Positions 9,451-17,070 of a stretch of 64,000 bases of DNA are shown piece by piece (positions within the stretch are counted from its first letter, which is position 1; each line of letters starts with the position of its first letter). Source of the stretch: Pseudomonadota bacterium (GTDB taxonomy: Bacteria; Pseudomonadota; Gammaproteobacteria; Burkholderiales; SG8-39). Both the position numbers and the translations under genes were made by a program. A model generated the notes under the pieces. That model ran no database searches, had not been told where the DNA came from, and saw nothing but the letters and a program-made list of their open reading frames with translations. The DNA lies in the NCBI GenBank assembly GCA_025352885.1, contig JANXRZ010000240.1:1-64000 (forward strand), read 5' to 3'.

Positions 9451-10989
9451 CTACTCAGCCCCCCTGCGCGAAAAGTCCTGCGGACGGAATCCCAATGCGA
9501 GCAGGCATACCGAATACACGGCAGCGCCAAGCACAACCAATCCGCCCAGTGCAGGCAGGCGCATTTTCCAGCCGACCGCGAGCCACCAGTCCGAAGGACC
9601 CATCGCAAGCCACAGGGCGCCCGCCATTGCACTGACTGCGATCACAATGCGAAGCGCGAAGGCGCCCCAGCCAGGCTGCGGCGAATAGATTCGATGCTGC
9701 CGGAGCTTCGCGTAAAGCAGGCCGGCGTTGAGGCAGGCACCCAGGCCGATCGCGAGAGCGAGTCCTGCGTGCTTGAGGGGCCAGACGAAAGCCAGGTTCA
9801 TCAGTTGTGTAGCCACCAGCGTGAACACGCCGATTTTGACTGGCGTGATGACATTTTGCCGCGCGTAAAAGCCCGGCGCGAGAATTTTCACCAGGATCAT
9901 GCCGACCAGGCCGATGCTGTAAGCAACCAGGGCGTCCCGGGTCTGCCACGCATCGCCGGCGCTGAAGCGCCCGTAGTGGAACAGCGATGCGATAAGTGGA
10001 ATCGCGAGGACGGCCAGGGCCGCCGCTGCCGGTAGCGCCAGCATCAGGGTCAGGCGCAAGCCCCAATCGAGCAGCTTTGAATATTCGGCCGTATTCGCGT
10101 CGGCGTGATATTTGGACAGGCTTGGCAGCAGAATGGTGCCAAGCGCGACGCCCAGCATGCCTGCCGGGAACTCCATGAGGCGGTCCGCGTAGTAGAGCCA
10201 CGACACGCTTCCGGTAATGAGGAACGAGGCGAAGATCGTGTTGATCACCAGCGAAATCTGGCTGATCGATACCCCGAACAGCGCCGGCAGCATGAGCTTG
10301 AGGACGCGCTTCAGGCCCGGATGGTGGAGATTCAACTTCCAGCGGGGCAACAAGCCTATGCGGGCGAGAAAGGGCACCTGAAAGGCAAGCTGGAGCACAC
10401 CCCCGGCGAACACGGCCCATCCAAGCACCATCACCGGCGGATCGAAGTACGGCGCAAGGAACGCCGCGCAGACGATGAAGGAGACGTTCAGCAGGACGGG
10501 GGTGAAGGCCGGCACCGCAAACCGGTTGTGCGTATTCAGGATCCCCGCGGCAAGCGCAACCAGGGAGATAAAAAAGAGGTATGGAAAAGTGATCCGCAGC
10601 AGGTCTACGGTTATCGCGAATTTCGCCGGGTCGGACGCAAAGCCCGGGGCGGAGATGTAGACGACCACAGGGGCGAGCGCCACGCCGAGCGCGGTCACGA
10701 CGACGAGTGCAATGCCGAGCAGCGTCGCCACACAGTCGACCAGTTCGCGGGTTTCCTGCGGGGAATGGCGGTTCTTGTACTCGGAGAGAATCGGGACGAA
10801 AGCCTGTGAGAAGGCGCCTTCCGCAAACATTCGGCGAAACAGGTTCGGCAGGCGAAAAGCCACGAAGAAAGCGTCGGTTGCAGCGGCCGCTCCGAACGTG
10901 AGCGCGATGATCGCGTCCCTCACGTAGCCAAGGATGCGCGAAATGAACGTCATCCCGCTGACCGTGGCCAGCGCGCGAAGCAGGTTCAT
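9451..10989 (-). CDS. murJ: Lipid II flippase MurJ
   Basis: 512 aa MOP-superfamily membrane protein with about 14 transmembrane helices. It flips lipid II across the inner membrane for peptidoglycan synthesis. The N-terminal region has the family text SRILGYVRDAIIA and FRLPNLFRRMFAEGAFSQAF with its conserved arginines. The start at 10989 (MNLLRALATVSGMT) matches the family; the frame extends 14 codons further upstream without support. It is divergent from rpsT, as in many gamma- and betaproteobacteria. Confidence 0.97.
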   Translation of the reverse strand: MNLLRALATVSGMTFISRILGYVRDAIIALTFGAAAATDAFFVAFRLPNLFRRMFAEGAFSQAFVPILSEYKNRHSPQETRELVDCVATLLGIALVVVTALGVALAPVVVYISAPGFASDPAKFAITVDLLRITFPYLFFISLVALAAGILNTHNRFAVPAFTPVLLNVSFIVCAAFLAPYFDPPVMVLGWAVFAGGVLQLAFQVPFLARIGLLPRWKLNLHHPGLKRVLKLMLPALFGVSISQISLVINTIFASFLITGSVSWLYYADRLMEFPAGMLGVALGTILLPSLSKYHADANTAEYSKLLDWGLRLTLMLALPAAAALAVLAIPLIASLFHYGRFSAGDAWQTRDALVAYSIGLVGMILVKILAPGFYARQNVITPVKIGVFTLVATQLMNLAFVWPLKHAGLALAIGLGACLNAGLLYAKLRQHRIYSPQPGWGAFALRIVIAVSAMAGALWLAMGPSDWWLAVGWKMRLPALGGLVVLGAAVYSVCLLALGFRPQDFSRRGAE

Positions 10990-11049
10990 GGCGCCGTCGC
11001 CCGCCGCCCGAGCGCCGTTGGGCGGCTCCACAGCATGGCCTGAAATGCC

Positions 11050-11078
11050 TTGCCCGTCCGGGGCTTAACCGCTAGAAT
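11050..11078 (+). promoter_or_regulatory. Candidate sigma-70 promoter of rpsT
   Basis: TTGCCC at 11050-11055 and TAGAAT at 11073-11078, separated by exactly 17 bp and ending 30 bases before the rpsT ATG. It lies in the 119-bp gap between divergent murJ and rpsT. Confidence 0.6.
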
Positions 11079-11108
11079 GCGCGCCTTTTCCGACACCGGT
11101 CCGAGTCC

Positions 11109-11375
11109 ATGGCCAATACCGCTTCCTCGCGCAAAAGCGCACGCACCTCCGAAATTCGCCGCCAGCGAAACGCGAGCCTGTCCTCGACCATGCGCACGGC
11201 GATCAAGAACGTCAAGAAAGCCGTCGCCAGCGGCGACAAGGCCGCTGCGGCCGCAGCCCTGAACGCCTCGGTCAGCAAGATCGACCGCACAGCGTCTAAA
11301 GGCGTGATCCACAGGAATGCCGCCGCGCGCCACAAGTCGCGCCTCGCCCAGGCCGTCAAGTCCCTGGAAAAGTAA
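11109..11375 (+). CDS. rpsT: 30S ribosomal protein S20
   Basis: 88 aa, strongly basic, with the family N-terminus [21 protein letters not shown] and the C-terminal [13 protein letters not shown]. It binds 16S rRNA early in 30S assembly. It is a single gene divergent from murJ with its own promoter-like sequence. The short palindrome GCCCGCGGGC follows its stop but lacks a T tract. Confidence 0.98.
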   Translation: MANTASSRKSARTSEIRRQRNASLSSTMRTAIKNVKKAVASGDKAAAAAALNASVSKIDRTASKGVIHRNAAARHKSRLAQAVKSLEK

Positions 11376-11388
11376 GCCCGCGGGCCGG

Positions 11389-11718
11389 CTAGGCATCCGC
11401 GCCGGCGCCCCGCTCCAGTTCCGCAAGTTTCGTCCTTTCAGGCGGCCGGCCCGGCCGTACCCTGAGATCGTTGTCCTTGGCGAAGCTGAGCAGGAACCGG
11501 AAGGCCATCGGCTCGACACCTTCGAGCCGCATGTCGACGACGACACACCGGATACCGTTAGACGTGATCGGGTGAACGTAAGGCGAATACGCAAGGTGCT
11601 GGTCGCTGCCGAATGCGGCCATCACGCCGCAGAGCCGCTCGGCCCAATCGCTCGGCCGAAACGACTTGCCTTCCTCGGTGGTGCCCTGGATGACGAACTC
11701 GACGGGGATGTCGGGCAT
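11389..11718 (-). CDS. DUF3579 protein
   Basis: 109 aa. Text such as EFVIQGTTEEGKSFRPSDWAERLCG and YSPYVHPITSNGIRCVVVD matches DUF3579, a family found mainly in betaproteobacteria. No signal peptide or membrane segment is seen. The function is unknown. It lies between rpsT and argD, facing rpsT, with a TATAAT 29-34 bases upstream of its ATG. Confidence 0.85.
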   Translation of the reverse strand: MPDIPVEFVIQGTTEEGKSFRPSDWAERLCGVMAAFGSDQHLAYSPYVHPITSNGIRCVVVDMRLEGVEPMAFRFLLSFAKDNDLRVRPGRPPERTKLAELERGAGADA

Positions 11719-11746
11719 GGCGCTAAACCGCGGGGAAGTAAGCGAA

Positions 11747-11754
11747 ATTATACT
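11747..11754. promoter_or_regulatory. Overlapping back-to-back -10 elements (DUF3579 / argD)
   Basis: ATTATACT reads TATAAT on the reverse strand (11752-11747, toward DUF3579) and TATACT on the forward strand (11749-11754, toward argD). Neither has a good -35 hexamer. The shared TATA core would make the two promoters mutually exclusive. Confidence 0.4.
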
Positions 11755-11769
11755 GTGATAACATCATTT

Positions 11770-11793
11770 AAACGGCGGCCACCCCCGCCGTTT
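11770..11793. terminator. GC-rich hairpin with T tract in the argD leader
   Basis: AAACGGCGG, loop CCACCC, CCGCCGTTT, continuing into TT (five T in all). It has the form of an intrinsic terminator on the forward strand but ends only 22 bases before the argD ATG. It could stop read-through coming across the antisense of DUF3579, or form a stabilising 5' hairpin on argD mRNA. Confidence 0.55.
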
Positions 11794-11815
11794 TTGCATT
11801 TGGGGAGGGTTATTC

Positions 11816-13024
11816 ATGTCCCACGTTATGAACACGTACGCCCGCCTGCCGGTGGCCTTCGTCCGCGGCGAGGGGGTCTGGCTCTGGGACCAGTCCGGCA
11901 AGAAATACCTCGACGGCCTTGCAGGCATCGCCGTGAACACGCTCGGGTACGGCCATCCGGCCCTTGTGAAGGCGCTCACTGAGCGTATCGCAAGCGGGAT
12001 CACGCATACCTCCAACCTCTTCAACATCCCGGACCAGGAAGCCGCCGCCGACCGCATTGCCGAAATCACCGGCCTGGATGAAGTGTTCTTCTGCAATTCG
12101 GGATGCGAAGCGAATGAGGCCGCCATCAAGGTGGCGCGACTGTATGGGCACAAGCGCGGCGTGGAGCGCCCCGAAATTATCGTGTTCGAGCACGCCTTTC
12201 ACGGGCGCACGCTTGCTACGCTGTCGGCAACCGGCAGTCGCAAGGTCCAGGCGGGCTTCGAGCCGCTCGTGTCCGGCTTCGTGCGGGTCCAACTCGATGA
12301 CCTCGATGCGGTTCGCGCAGTGGCCGAGCGCAACAAGAACGTCGTCGCCGTCCTGATCGAGCCCATCCAGGGAGAGGGCGGCATCCATGTGCCGCGCATG
12401 GAGTACCTGCGCGGCCTCAAGGACATCTGTGACCAGCACGAGTGGCTATTCATGGCGGACGAGGTGCAATGCGGGCTTGGACGGACCGGCCAATGGTTCG
12501 TCTACCAGCATGCCGGCTTCCAGCCCGATGTGCTGCCGCTGGCCAAAGGCCTGGGAGGCGGCGTAGCTGTGGGCGCATGCGTGACCGGCAATCGCGCGAA
12601 AGGCATCTTCACGCCCGGCAAGCACGGCTCGACGTTCGGCGGCAATCCTCTCGCGTGCACCGCCGTCGTTGCAACCCTCGACGCGATGAAGAAAGAAAAT
12701 CTCCTTGGCAATGCGACCGCCGTTGGCAGGACGATCCGCGATGGATTAGTCGAAGCGCTCAAGGGCACGGCCGGTGTCGTGGAGGTGCGCGGCATGGGCC
12801 TCATGATCGGGATCGAGCTCGACCGCCCCTGTGCCGAGATCGTTTCCATGGCGCTCGAAAACGGCCTCGTCCTGAACGTCACGGCAGACAGCGTCATCCG
12901 CCTGCTGCCCCCGCTTGTCATGACCGAAGCCGAAGGTCGCCAGCTGGTGGACATCCTTGCGCCAGTCATCAAGGTATTCCTCGCCAGGCCGGTGGCGGCC
13001 GCCCCGTCCGCCAAGGCCGGGTAA
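11816..13024 (+). CDS. argD: Acetylornithine aminotransferase
   Basis: 402 aa class III PLP aminotransferase, arginine biosynthesis. The PLP lysine is K244 in PLAKGLGGG. The substrate and cofactor motifs NSGCEANEAAIK, EPIQGEGG and DEVQCGLGRTG are present. A GAGGG ribosome site precedes the ATG. argF follows 2 bp after its stop, so argD-argF are one operon, followed by argG. Confidence 0.95.
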   Translation: MSHVMNTYARLPVAFVRGEGVWLWDQSGKKYLDGLAGIAVNTLGYGHPALVKALTERIASGITHTSNLFNIPDQEAAADRIAEITGLDEVFFCNSGCEANEAAIKVARLYGHKRGVERPEIIVFEHAFHGRTLATLSATGSRKVQAGFEPLVSGFVRVQLDDLDAVRAVAERNKNVVAVLIEPIQGEGGIHVPRMEYLRGLKDICDQHEWLFMADEVQCGLGRTGQWFVYQHAGFQPDVLPLAKGLGGGVAVGACVTGNRAKGIFTPGKHGSTFGGNPLACTAVVATLDAMKKENLLGNATAVGRTIRDGLVEALKGTAGVVEVRGMGLMIGIELDRPCAEIVSMALENGLVLNVTADSVIRLLPPLVMTEAEGRQLVDILAPVIKVFLARPVAAAPSAKAG

Positions 13025-13026
13025 GC

Positions 13027-13956
13027 ATGTCGATCCGCCACTTCCTGCAGATCAGGGACCTGTCGCGCGACGAGATGCACCACCTCTTCCAGCGCACGCG
13101 CTGGATCAAGGACAAGTTCAAGCGCTACGAGCGGTTCTGGCCGCTCGAGGACCGCACGCTGGTCATGATCTTCGAGAAGCAATCGACGCGCACCCGGCTT
13201 TCGTTCGAGGCGGGGATGCACCAACTCGGCGGCGCCGCGATCTTCCTGTCCACCCGGGATTCGCAGCTTGGGCGGGGCGAGCCGGTGGAGGACGCCGCGC
13301 AGGTGATCTCGCGCATGTGCGACATCGTGATGATCCGTACATTCGAGCAGGAAATCGTCGAGCGCTTCGCGGCCAACTCCCGGGTCCCGGTGATCAATGG
13401 GCTCACGAACGAATATCATCCCTGCCAGATCCTCGCGGACATCTACACCTACATCGAGCAACGCGGCGACATTCGGGGCAAGACGGTGGCCTGGATCGGC
13501 GATTCGAACAATGTGTGCAATACGTGGCTGCAGGCGGCCGAGGTGCTCGACTTCAATGTCCACGTCTCGACGCCTCCGGGATACGAAGTGGAGCCGGAAC
13601 GCGCCAACCTGTACGGCACCGGGCATTACGAGGAATTCACCGACCCGATGGAAGCGGCCAAAGGTGCTGATCTCGTTACGACGGACGTGTGGACCAGCAT
13701 GGGCTTCGAAGCCGAGAACGAGGCGCGCAAGAAAGATTTCGAAGACTGGCAAGTCGATGCCGACATGATGCGGATCGCAGCGAAAGAGGCCGTCTTCATG
13801 CACTGCCTGCCCGCCCATCGCGGAGAGGAAGTCTCGGCCGAGGTCATCGACGGCCCGTGGAGCGTTGTGTGGGAAGAGGCCGAGAACCGGCTCCACTCGC
13901 AGAAAGCCCTCATGGAATTCCTCCTGCTCGGCGGCAACAAGGGCAACCTGATCTGA
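13027..13956 (+). CDS. argF: Ornithine carbamoyltransferase
   Basis: 309 aa. Condenses ornithine and carbamoyl phosphate to citrulline. The carbamoyl-phosphate site STRTR is at residues 53-57. HPCQ follows near residue 133, and the ornithine-site HCLPAH starts at H259. The start is the ATG at 13027 just after the argD stop; longer in-frame extensions run inside argD and are not supported. Confidence 0.97.
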   Translation: MSIRHFLQIRDLSRDEMHHLFQRTRWIKDKFKRYERFWPLEDRTLVMIFEKQSTRTRLSFEAGMHQLGGAAIFLSTRDSQLGRGEPVEDAAQVISRMCDIVMIRTFEQEIVERFAANSRVPVINGLTNEYHPCQILADIYTYIEQRGDIRGKTVAWIGDSNNVCNTWLQAAEVLDFNVHVSTPPGYEVEPERANLYGTGHYEEFTDPMEAAKGADLVTTDVWTSMGFEAENEARKKDFEDWQVDADMMRIAAKEAVFMHCLPAHRGEEVSAEVIDGPWSVVWEEAENRLHSQKALMEFLLLGGNKGNLI

Positions 13957-14004
13957 TTTGACCGGCAAGCCGGTTACGCGAATAACGACACATAGGCGTT
14001 TTAC

Positions 14005-15273
14005 ATGGCAAAGAAAGATAGCAAGGTCTCCAAGGTCGTCCTCGCCTACTCGGGCGGGCTCGACACTTCGGTCATTCTCAAGTGGCTCCAGGATGTGTAT
14101 GGCTGCGAGGTCGTCACGTTCACAGCGGACATCGGCCAGGGCGGGGAAGTCGCGCCCGCGCGCGCCAAGGCCCTCAAGATGGGCATCCGCAAGGAGAACA
14201 TCTTCATCGAGGACCTGCGCGAGGAGTTCGTGCGGGACTTCGTGTTCCCGATGTTCCGCGCCAACACGCTTTATGAAGGCGAATACCTCCTTGGCACCTC
14301 GATTGCCAGGCCGCTGATCGCCAAGCAGCTCGTGGCAATCGCCAAAAAGACCGGCGCCGATGCGATCTCGCATGGCGCGACCGGCAAGGGGAACGACCAG
14401 GTGCGTTTCGAACTCGGCGCCTATGCGCTCATGCCGGACGTCAAGATCATTGCGCCGTGGCGCGAATGGGACCTGCTCTCGCGCGAGAAGCTGCTCGCCT
14501 ATGCGGACAAGCACGCGATTCCCGTCGACTTCAAGAAGCGCGCATCTAATAAACGCGGCGGAGGCGCGCCTTATTCGATGGACGCCAACCTGCTGCACAT
14601 CTCCTACGAAGGCGGCATTCTCGAAGACCCCAACTATGCGCCCGAGGAGTCGATGTGGCGCCTGACGGTGTCGCCGGAGAAAGCGCCGAACAAGCCCGAG
14701 GTCATCGAGCTCACCTTCGAACGGGGCGACATCGTCGCGCTGAACGGTCGCAAGCTCTCGCCGGCGGCCGCGCTCACGGAACTCAACCGCATCGGCGGCA
14801 AGCACGGCATCGGGCGTCTTGACCTCGTAGAGAACCGCTACGTCGGCATGAAGTCCCGCGGCTGCTACGAAACGCCCGGCGGGACCATCATGTGGAAGGC
14901 GCATCGGGCAATCGAGTCGATCACGATGGATCGCGAAGTGCTCGCGCTCAAGGACGACCTCATGCCGCGGTACGCGCGGCTCATCTATAACGGCTACTGG
15001 TTCTCCCCCGAGAGAAAACTCCTGCAGGTGCTGATCGACGACTCGCAGAAGACCGTCAATGGCAAAGTGCGCATCAAGCTCTATAAGGGCACGATGATGG
15101 TGGTCGGACGCGAATCGCCGGGCGACTCCTTGTTCGACATGAAAATCTCGACCTTCGACGACGATGGCGGCGCCTACAACCAGGCCGATGCCGGCGGGTT
15201 CATCAAGCTGAACGCCCTGCGCCTGAGGATTGCCGCCAATCTCGCATCGGGCAAGAAGAGGGGCAAACGCTAG
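14005..15273 (+). CDS. argG: Argininosuccinate synthase
   Basis: 422 aa. ATP-dependent joining of citrulline and aspartate. The N-type ATP pyrophosphatase P-loop (AYSGGLDTS) is at residues 14-22. The family motifs [15 protein letters not shown] and [15 protein letters not shown] follow. It lies 48 bp after argF. The small dyad ACCGGC-AA-GCCGGT in that gap has only a 2-base loop and is unlikely to act as a terminator. Confidence 0.97.
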   Translation: MAKKDSKVSKVVLAYSGGLDTSVILKWLQDVYGCEVVTFTADIGQGGEVAPARAKALKMGIRKENIFIEDLREEFVRDFVFPMFRANTLYEGEYLLGTSIARPLIAKQLVAIAKKTGADAISHGATGKGNDQVRFELGAYALMPDVKIIAPWREWDLLSREKLLAYADKHAIPVDFKKRASNKRGGGAPYSMDANLLHISYEGGILEDPNYAPEESMWRLTVSPEKAPNKPEVIELTFERGDIVALNGRKLSPAAALTELNRIGGKHGIGRLDLVENRYVGMKSRGCYETPGGTIMWKAHRAIESITMDREVLALKDDLMPRYARLIYNGYWFSPERKLLQVLIDDSQKTVNGKVRIKLYKGTMMVVGRESPGDSLFDMKISTFDDDGGAYNQADAGGFIKLNALRLRIAANLASGKKRGKR

Positions 15274-15275
15274 CC

Positions 15276-15965
15276 ATGCGGCGCGGGCTCTCTGCGATCT
15301 TGCTTGCAGGCGCCCTCCTCTTTAACTGCGCGCTCTCGGGCGCTGCGCCGTTCACCGTCCAGCTGGGGCAGGACCGGGTCACGTTCGACACGCCACCGGG
15401 CTTTGCCGATACCGCGGCGTTCGGCTCGCCACGCCTCACGGAACTAGCCGAAAACCTTGCCGACCCGAGCAGCCGGGTGCTCGTCTTTGCGCTGTCCGAT
15501 TCGGATGCCCGGCGCTTTTCCGGGGGCGATGCGCTGGACCTGCGCCGGTACCTGCTGGCGGTCACCCCGCGCGCCAAGGAACGCGAGCGCATGAGCGCCG
15601 CGGAATTCGGCAAGCTCGTGGACGAAATCGAGCGCAACTTCGACCCCGCCTTCGCCTCGCCGGAAGACTACCGGGTGTATATGAAAGGCCGCCAGGCAGG
15701 GCAAAGCCACCTGCTCGACAAACTGCGGCGCGAACCGCAGATCATCAGCCTGTTGTACGGCACCCAGATTCCGCAGCCCCCGTCGAGCTTCTGGCGCGAG
15801 GAAAAGCCGCCGGCCTATAAGCTCTCCACCACGACGCTCGCGCTGGTCGGTGGACGTGCGCTCTACCTCTTCGCTTTCAGCGCCTACGATTCGCCCGCGG
15901 ACGTTTTCTGGATCCGCGCGATCACCCAAAGCTGGGTGGAGCAGCTGCAGCACCTGAACAAGTAG
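15276..15965 (+). CDS. Exported protein of unknown function
   Basis: 229 aa. A signal peptide is clear (MRRGLSAILLAGALLFNCALSGA, cleavage near SGA|AP). The mature part has a beta-strand-like start (FTVQLGQDRVTFDTPPGF), a charged helical middle, and an aromatic C-terminal region (VGGRALYLFAFSAYDSPADVFW). I do not recognise the family. Its ATG lies 2 bp after the argG stop, so it should be co-transcribed with arginine genes without obvious reason. Confidence 0.75.
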   Translation: MRRGLSAILLAGALLFNCALSGAAPFTVQLGQDRVTFDTPPGFADTAAFGSPRLTELAENLADPSSRVLVFALSDSDARRFSGGDALDLRRYLLAVTPRAKERERMSAAEFGKLVDEIERNFDPAFASPEDYRVYMKGRQAGQSHLLDKLRREPQIISLLYGTQIPQPPSSFWREEKPPAYKLSTTTLALVGGRALYLFAFSAYDSPADVFWIRAITQSWVEQLQHLNK

Positions 15966-15988
15966 GCGCCGCCTTCCGAGACGGCAGT

Positions 15989-16957
15989 TCAGTCGATCGA
16001 GATTTTGGCCTTCTTGACGATCGCGGCGTACTTCTCGACGTCCTTGCGCCAGATCGCCGTGAATTCCTCCGGCGCCATTGGCCTGGGCTCAAGGCCGCGG
16101 GACAACATCTGCTCCTGCACTTTCGGGTCCCTGAGCGCCTTCACGAACTCCGCGTTGAGCGAATTGATGATGGGCTTGGGCGTTGCAGCGGGGGCAAACA
16201 TCGCAAACCAGGCGAGGACTTCAAAGCCCGGGAGGCCCGCCTCGTTCAGCGTCGGCACATCCGGCAGGGGCGTTGAGCGGGTCATCGATGTGACCGCAAT
16301 CGGACGCAGGCGACCCGCCTTCACGTTCGGGACGGCGGCCGAGATGTTCTCGAAAAGGATCTGGACTTCACCACCGAGCACGGCGGTCATGGACGGCCCG
16401 CTGCCTTTGAACGGCACATGCAGCAGGTCGATGCCGGCCGCATCCTTGAACATCTCGCCCGAGATGTGCACGGAGGTTCCCGTGCCGGGGGAGGAGAAGT
16501 TGAGCTTTCCCGGATTGGCCTTGGCGTACGCGATCAATTCCTTCACGTTCGTGGCGGGCACCGCCGGATTTACCGCGATGATGTTGGCCGTCGCCCCGAG
16601 CATCGTGATGCCCGCAAAGTCGCGAAGCACGTCGTAGGGCAGCTTCTTGAAGACGCTCGGCTGTATCGCGTGCGTGGAGCTTGGCCCCAACACCAGCGTG
16701 TAGCCGTCCGGCGCGGATTTCGCCACGAAATCGCTTCCGATCTGGCCGTCGGCGCCCGGCTTCGTTTCGATGACCAGTTTCCAGCCGGTGTTCTCCATGA
16801 TCTTCTGGGCGACCACGCGGCCGACGAAATCGGAGGTACCGCCGGGCGCAAACGGGCTGACGATGATGATCGGCTTGGACGGATATTGCTGGGCACCGGC
16901 CAGGCCGGAGACCGCAACAAGGCAAGCCGAAACGAGAAGCTTTAAACGAGTTTTCAT
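15989..16957 (-). CDS. Bug/TctC-type periplasmic solute-binding protein (1 of 4)
   Basis: 322 aa. Signal peptide (MKTRLKLLVSACLVAVSGLAGA) followed by YPSKPIIIVSPFAPGGTSD, the hallmark start of the Bug (TTT receptor) family. The later AKSAPDGYTLVLG and VPFKGSGPSMTAVLGGEV are the usual ligand-loop motifs. These receptors bind carboxylates or related anions. No TctA/TctB membrane genes are in the window. It is divergent from an acyl-CoA synthetase/enoyl-CoA hydratase pair, so its ligand may be the acid those enzymes activate (inference). Confidence 0.93.
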   Translation of the reverse strand: MKTRLKLLVSACLVAVSGLAGAQQYPSKPIIIVSPFAPGGTSDFVGRVVAQKIMENTGWKLVIETKPGADGQIGSDFVAKSAPDGYTLVLGPSSTHAIQPSVFKKLPYDVLRDFAGITMLGATANIIAVNPAVPATNVKELIAYAKANPGKLNFSSPGTGTSVHISGEMFKDAAGIDLLHVPFKGSGPSMTAVLGGEVQILFENISAAVPNVKAGRLRPIAVTSMTRSTPLPDVPTLNEAGLPGFEVLAWFAMFAPAATPKPIINSLNAEFVKALRDPKVQEQMLSRGLEPRPMAPEEFTAIWRKDVEKYAAIVKKAKISID

Positions 16958-16998
16958 TTTTCCCTCTGTTCGCAGAATGAATTCGCGATTGATTCACT

Positions 16999-17015
16999 GT
17001 AGGCGGGGCGCCTAC
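16999..17015. promoter_or_regulatory. Inverted repeat, candidate operator
   Basis: GTAGGCG, GGG, CGCCTAC: a perfect 7-bp dyad centred between the divergent Bug receptor and acyl-CoA synthetase starts. Position and symmetry suit a dimeric regulator controlling both. No regulator gene is adjacent. Confidence 0.4.
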
Positions 17016-17070
17016 TATCAGTCAAGCAATCCATATACCATCCCCGGTCGCCTTTTCACTCTGCCGTTTT

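Noticed and set aside
13959-13974. Dyad ACCGGC-AA-GCCGGT between argF and argG
   Set aside because: Two-base loop and no T tract; unlikely to terminate.
12502-14904. 800-codon reverse-strand open frame across argD-argF-argG
   Set aside because: A shadow produced by GC-rich codon bias; the forward genes are certain.
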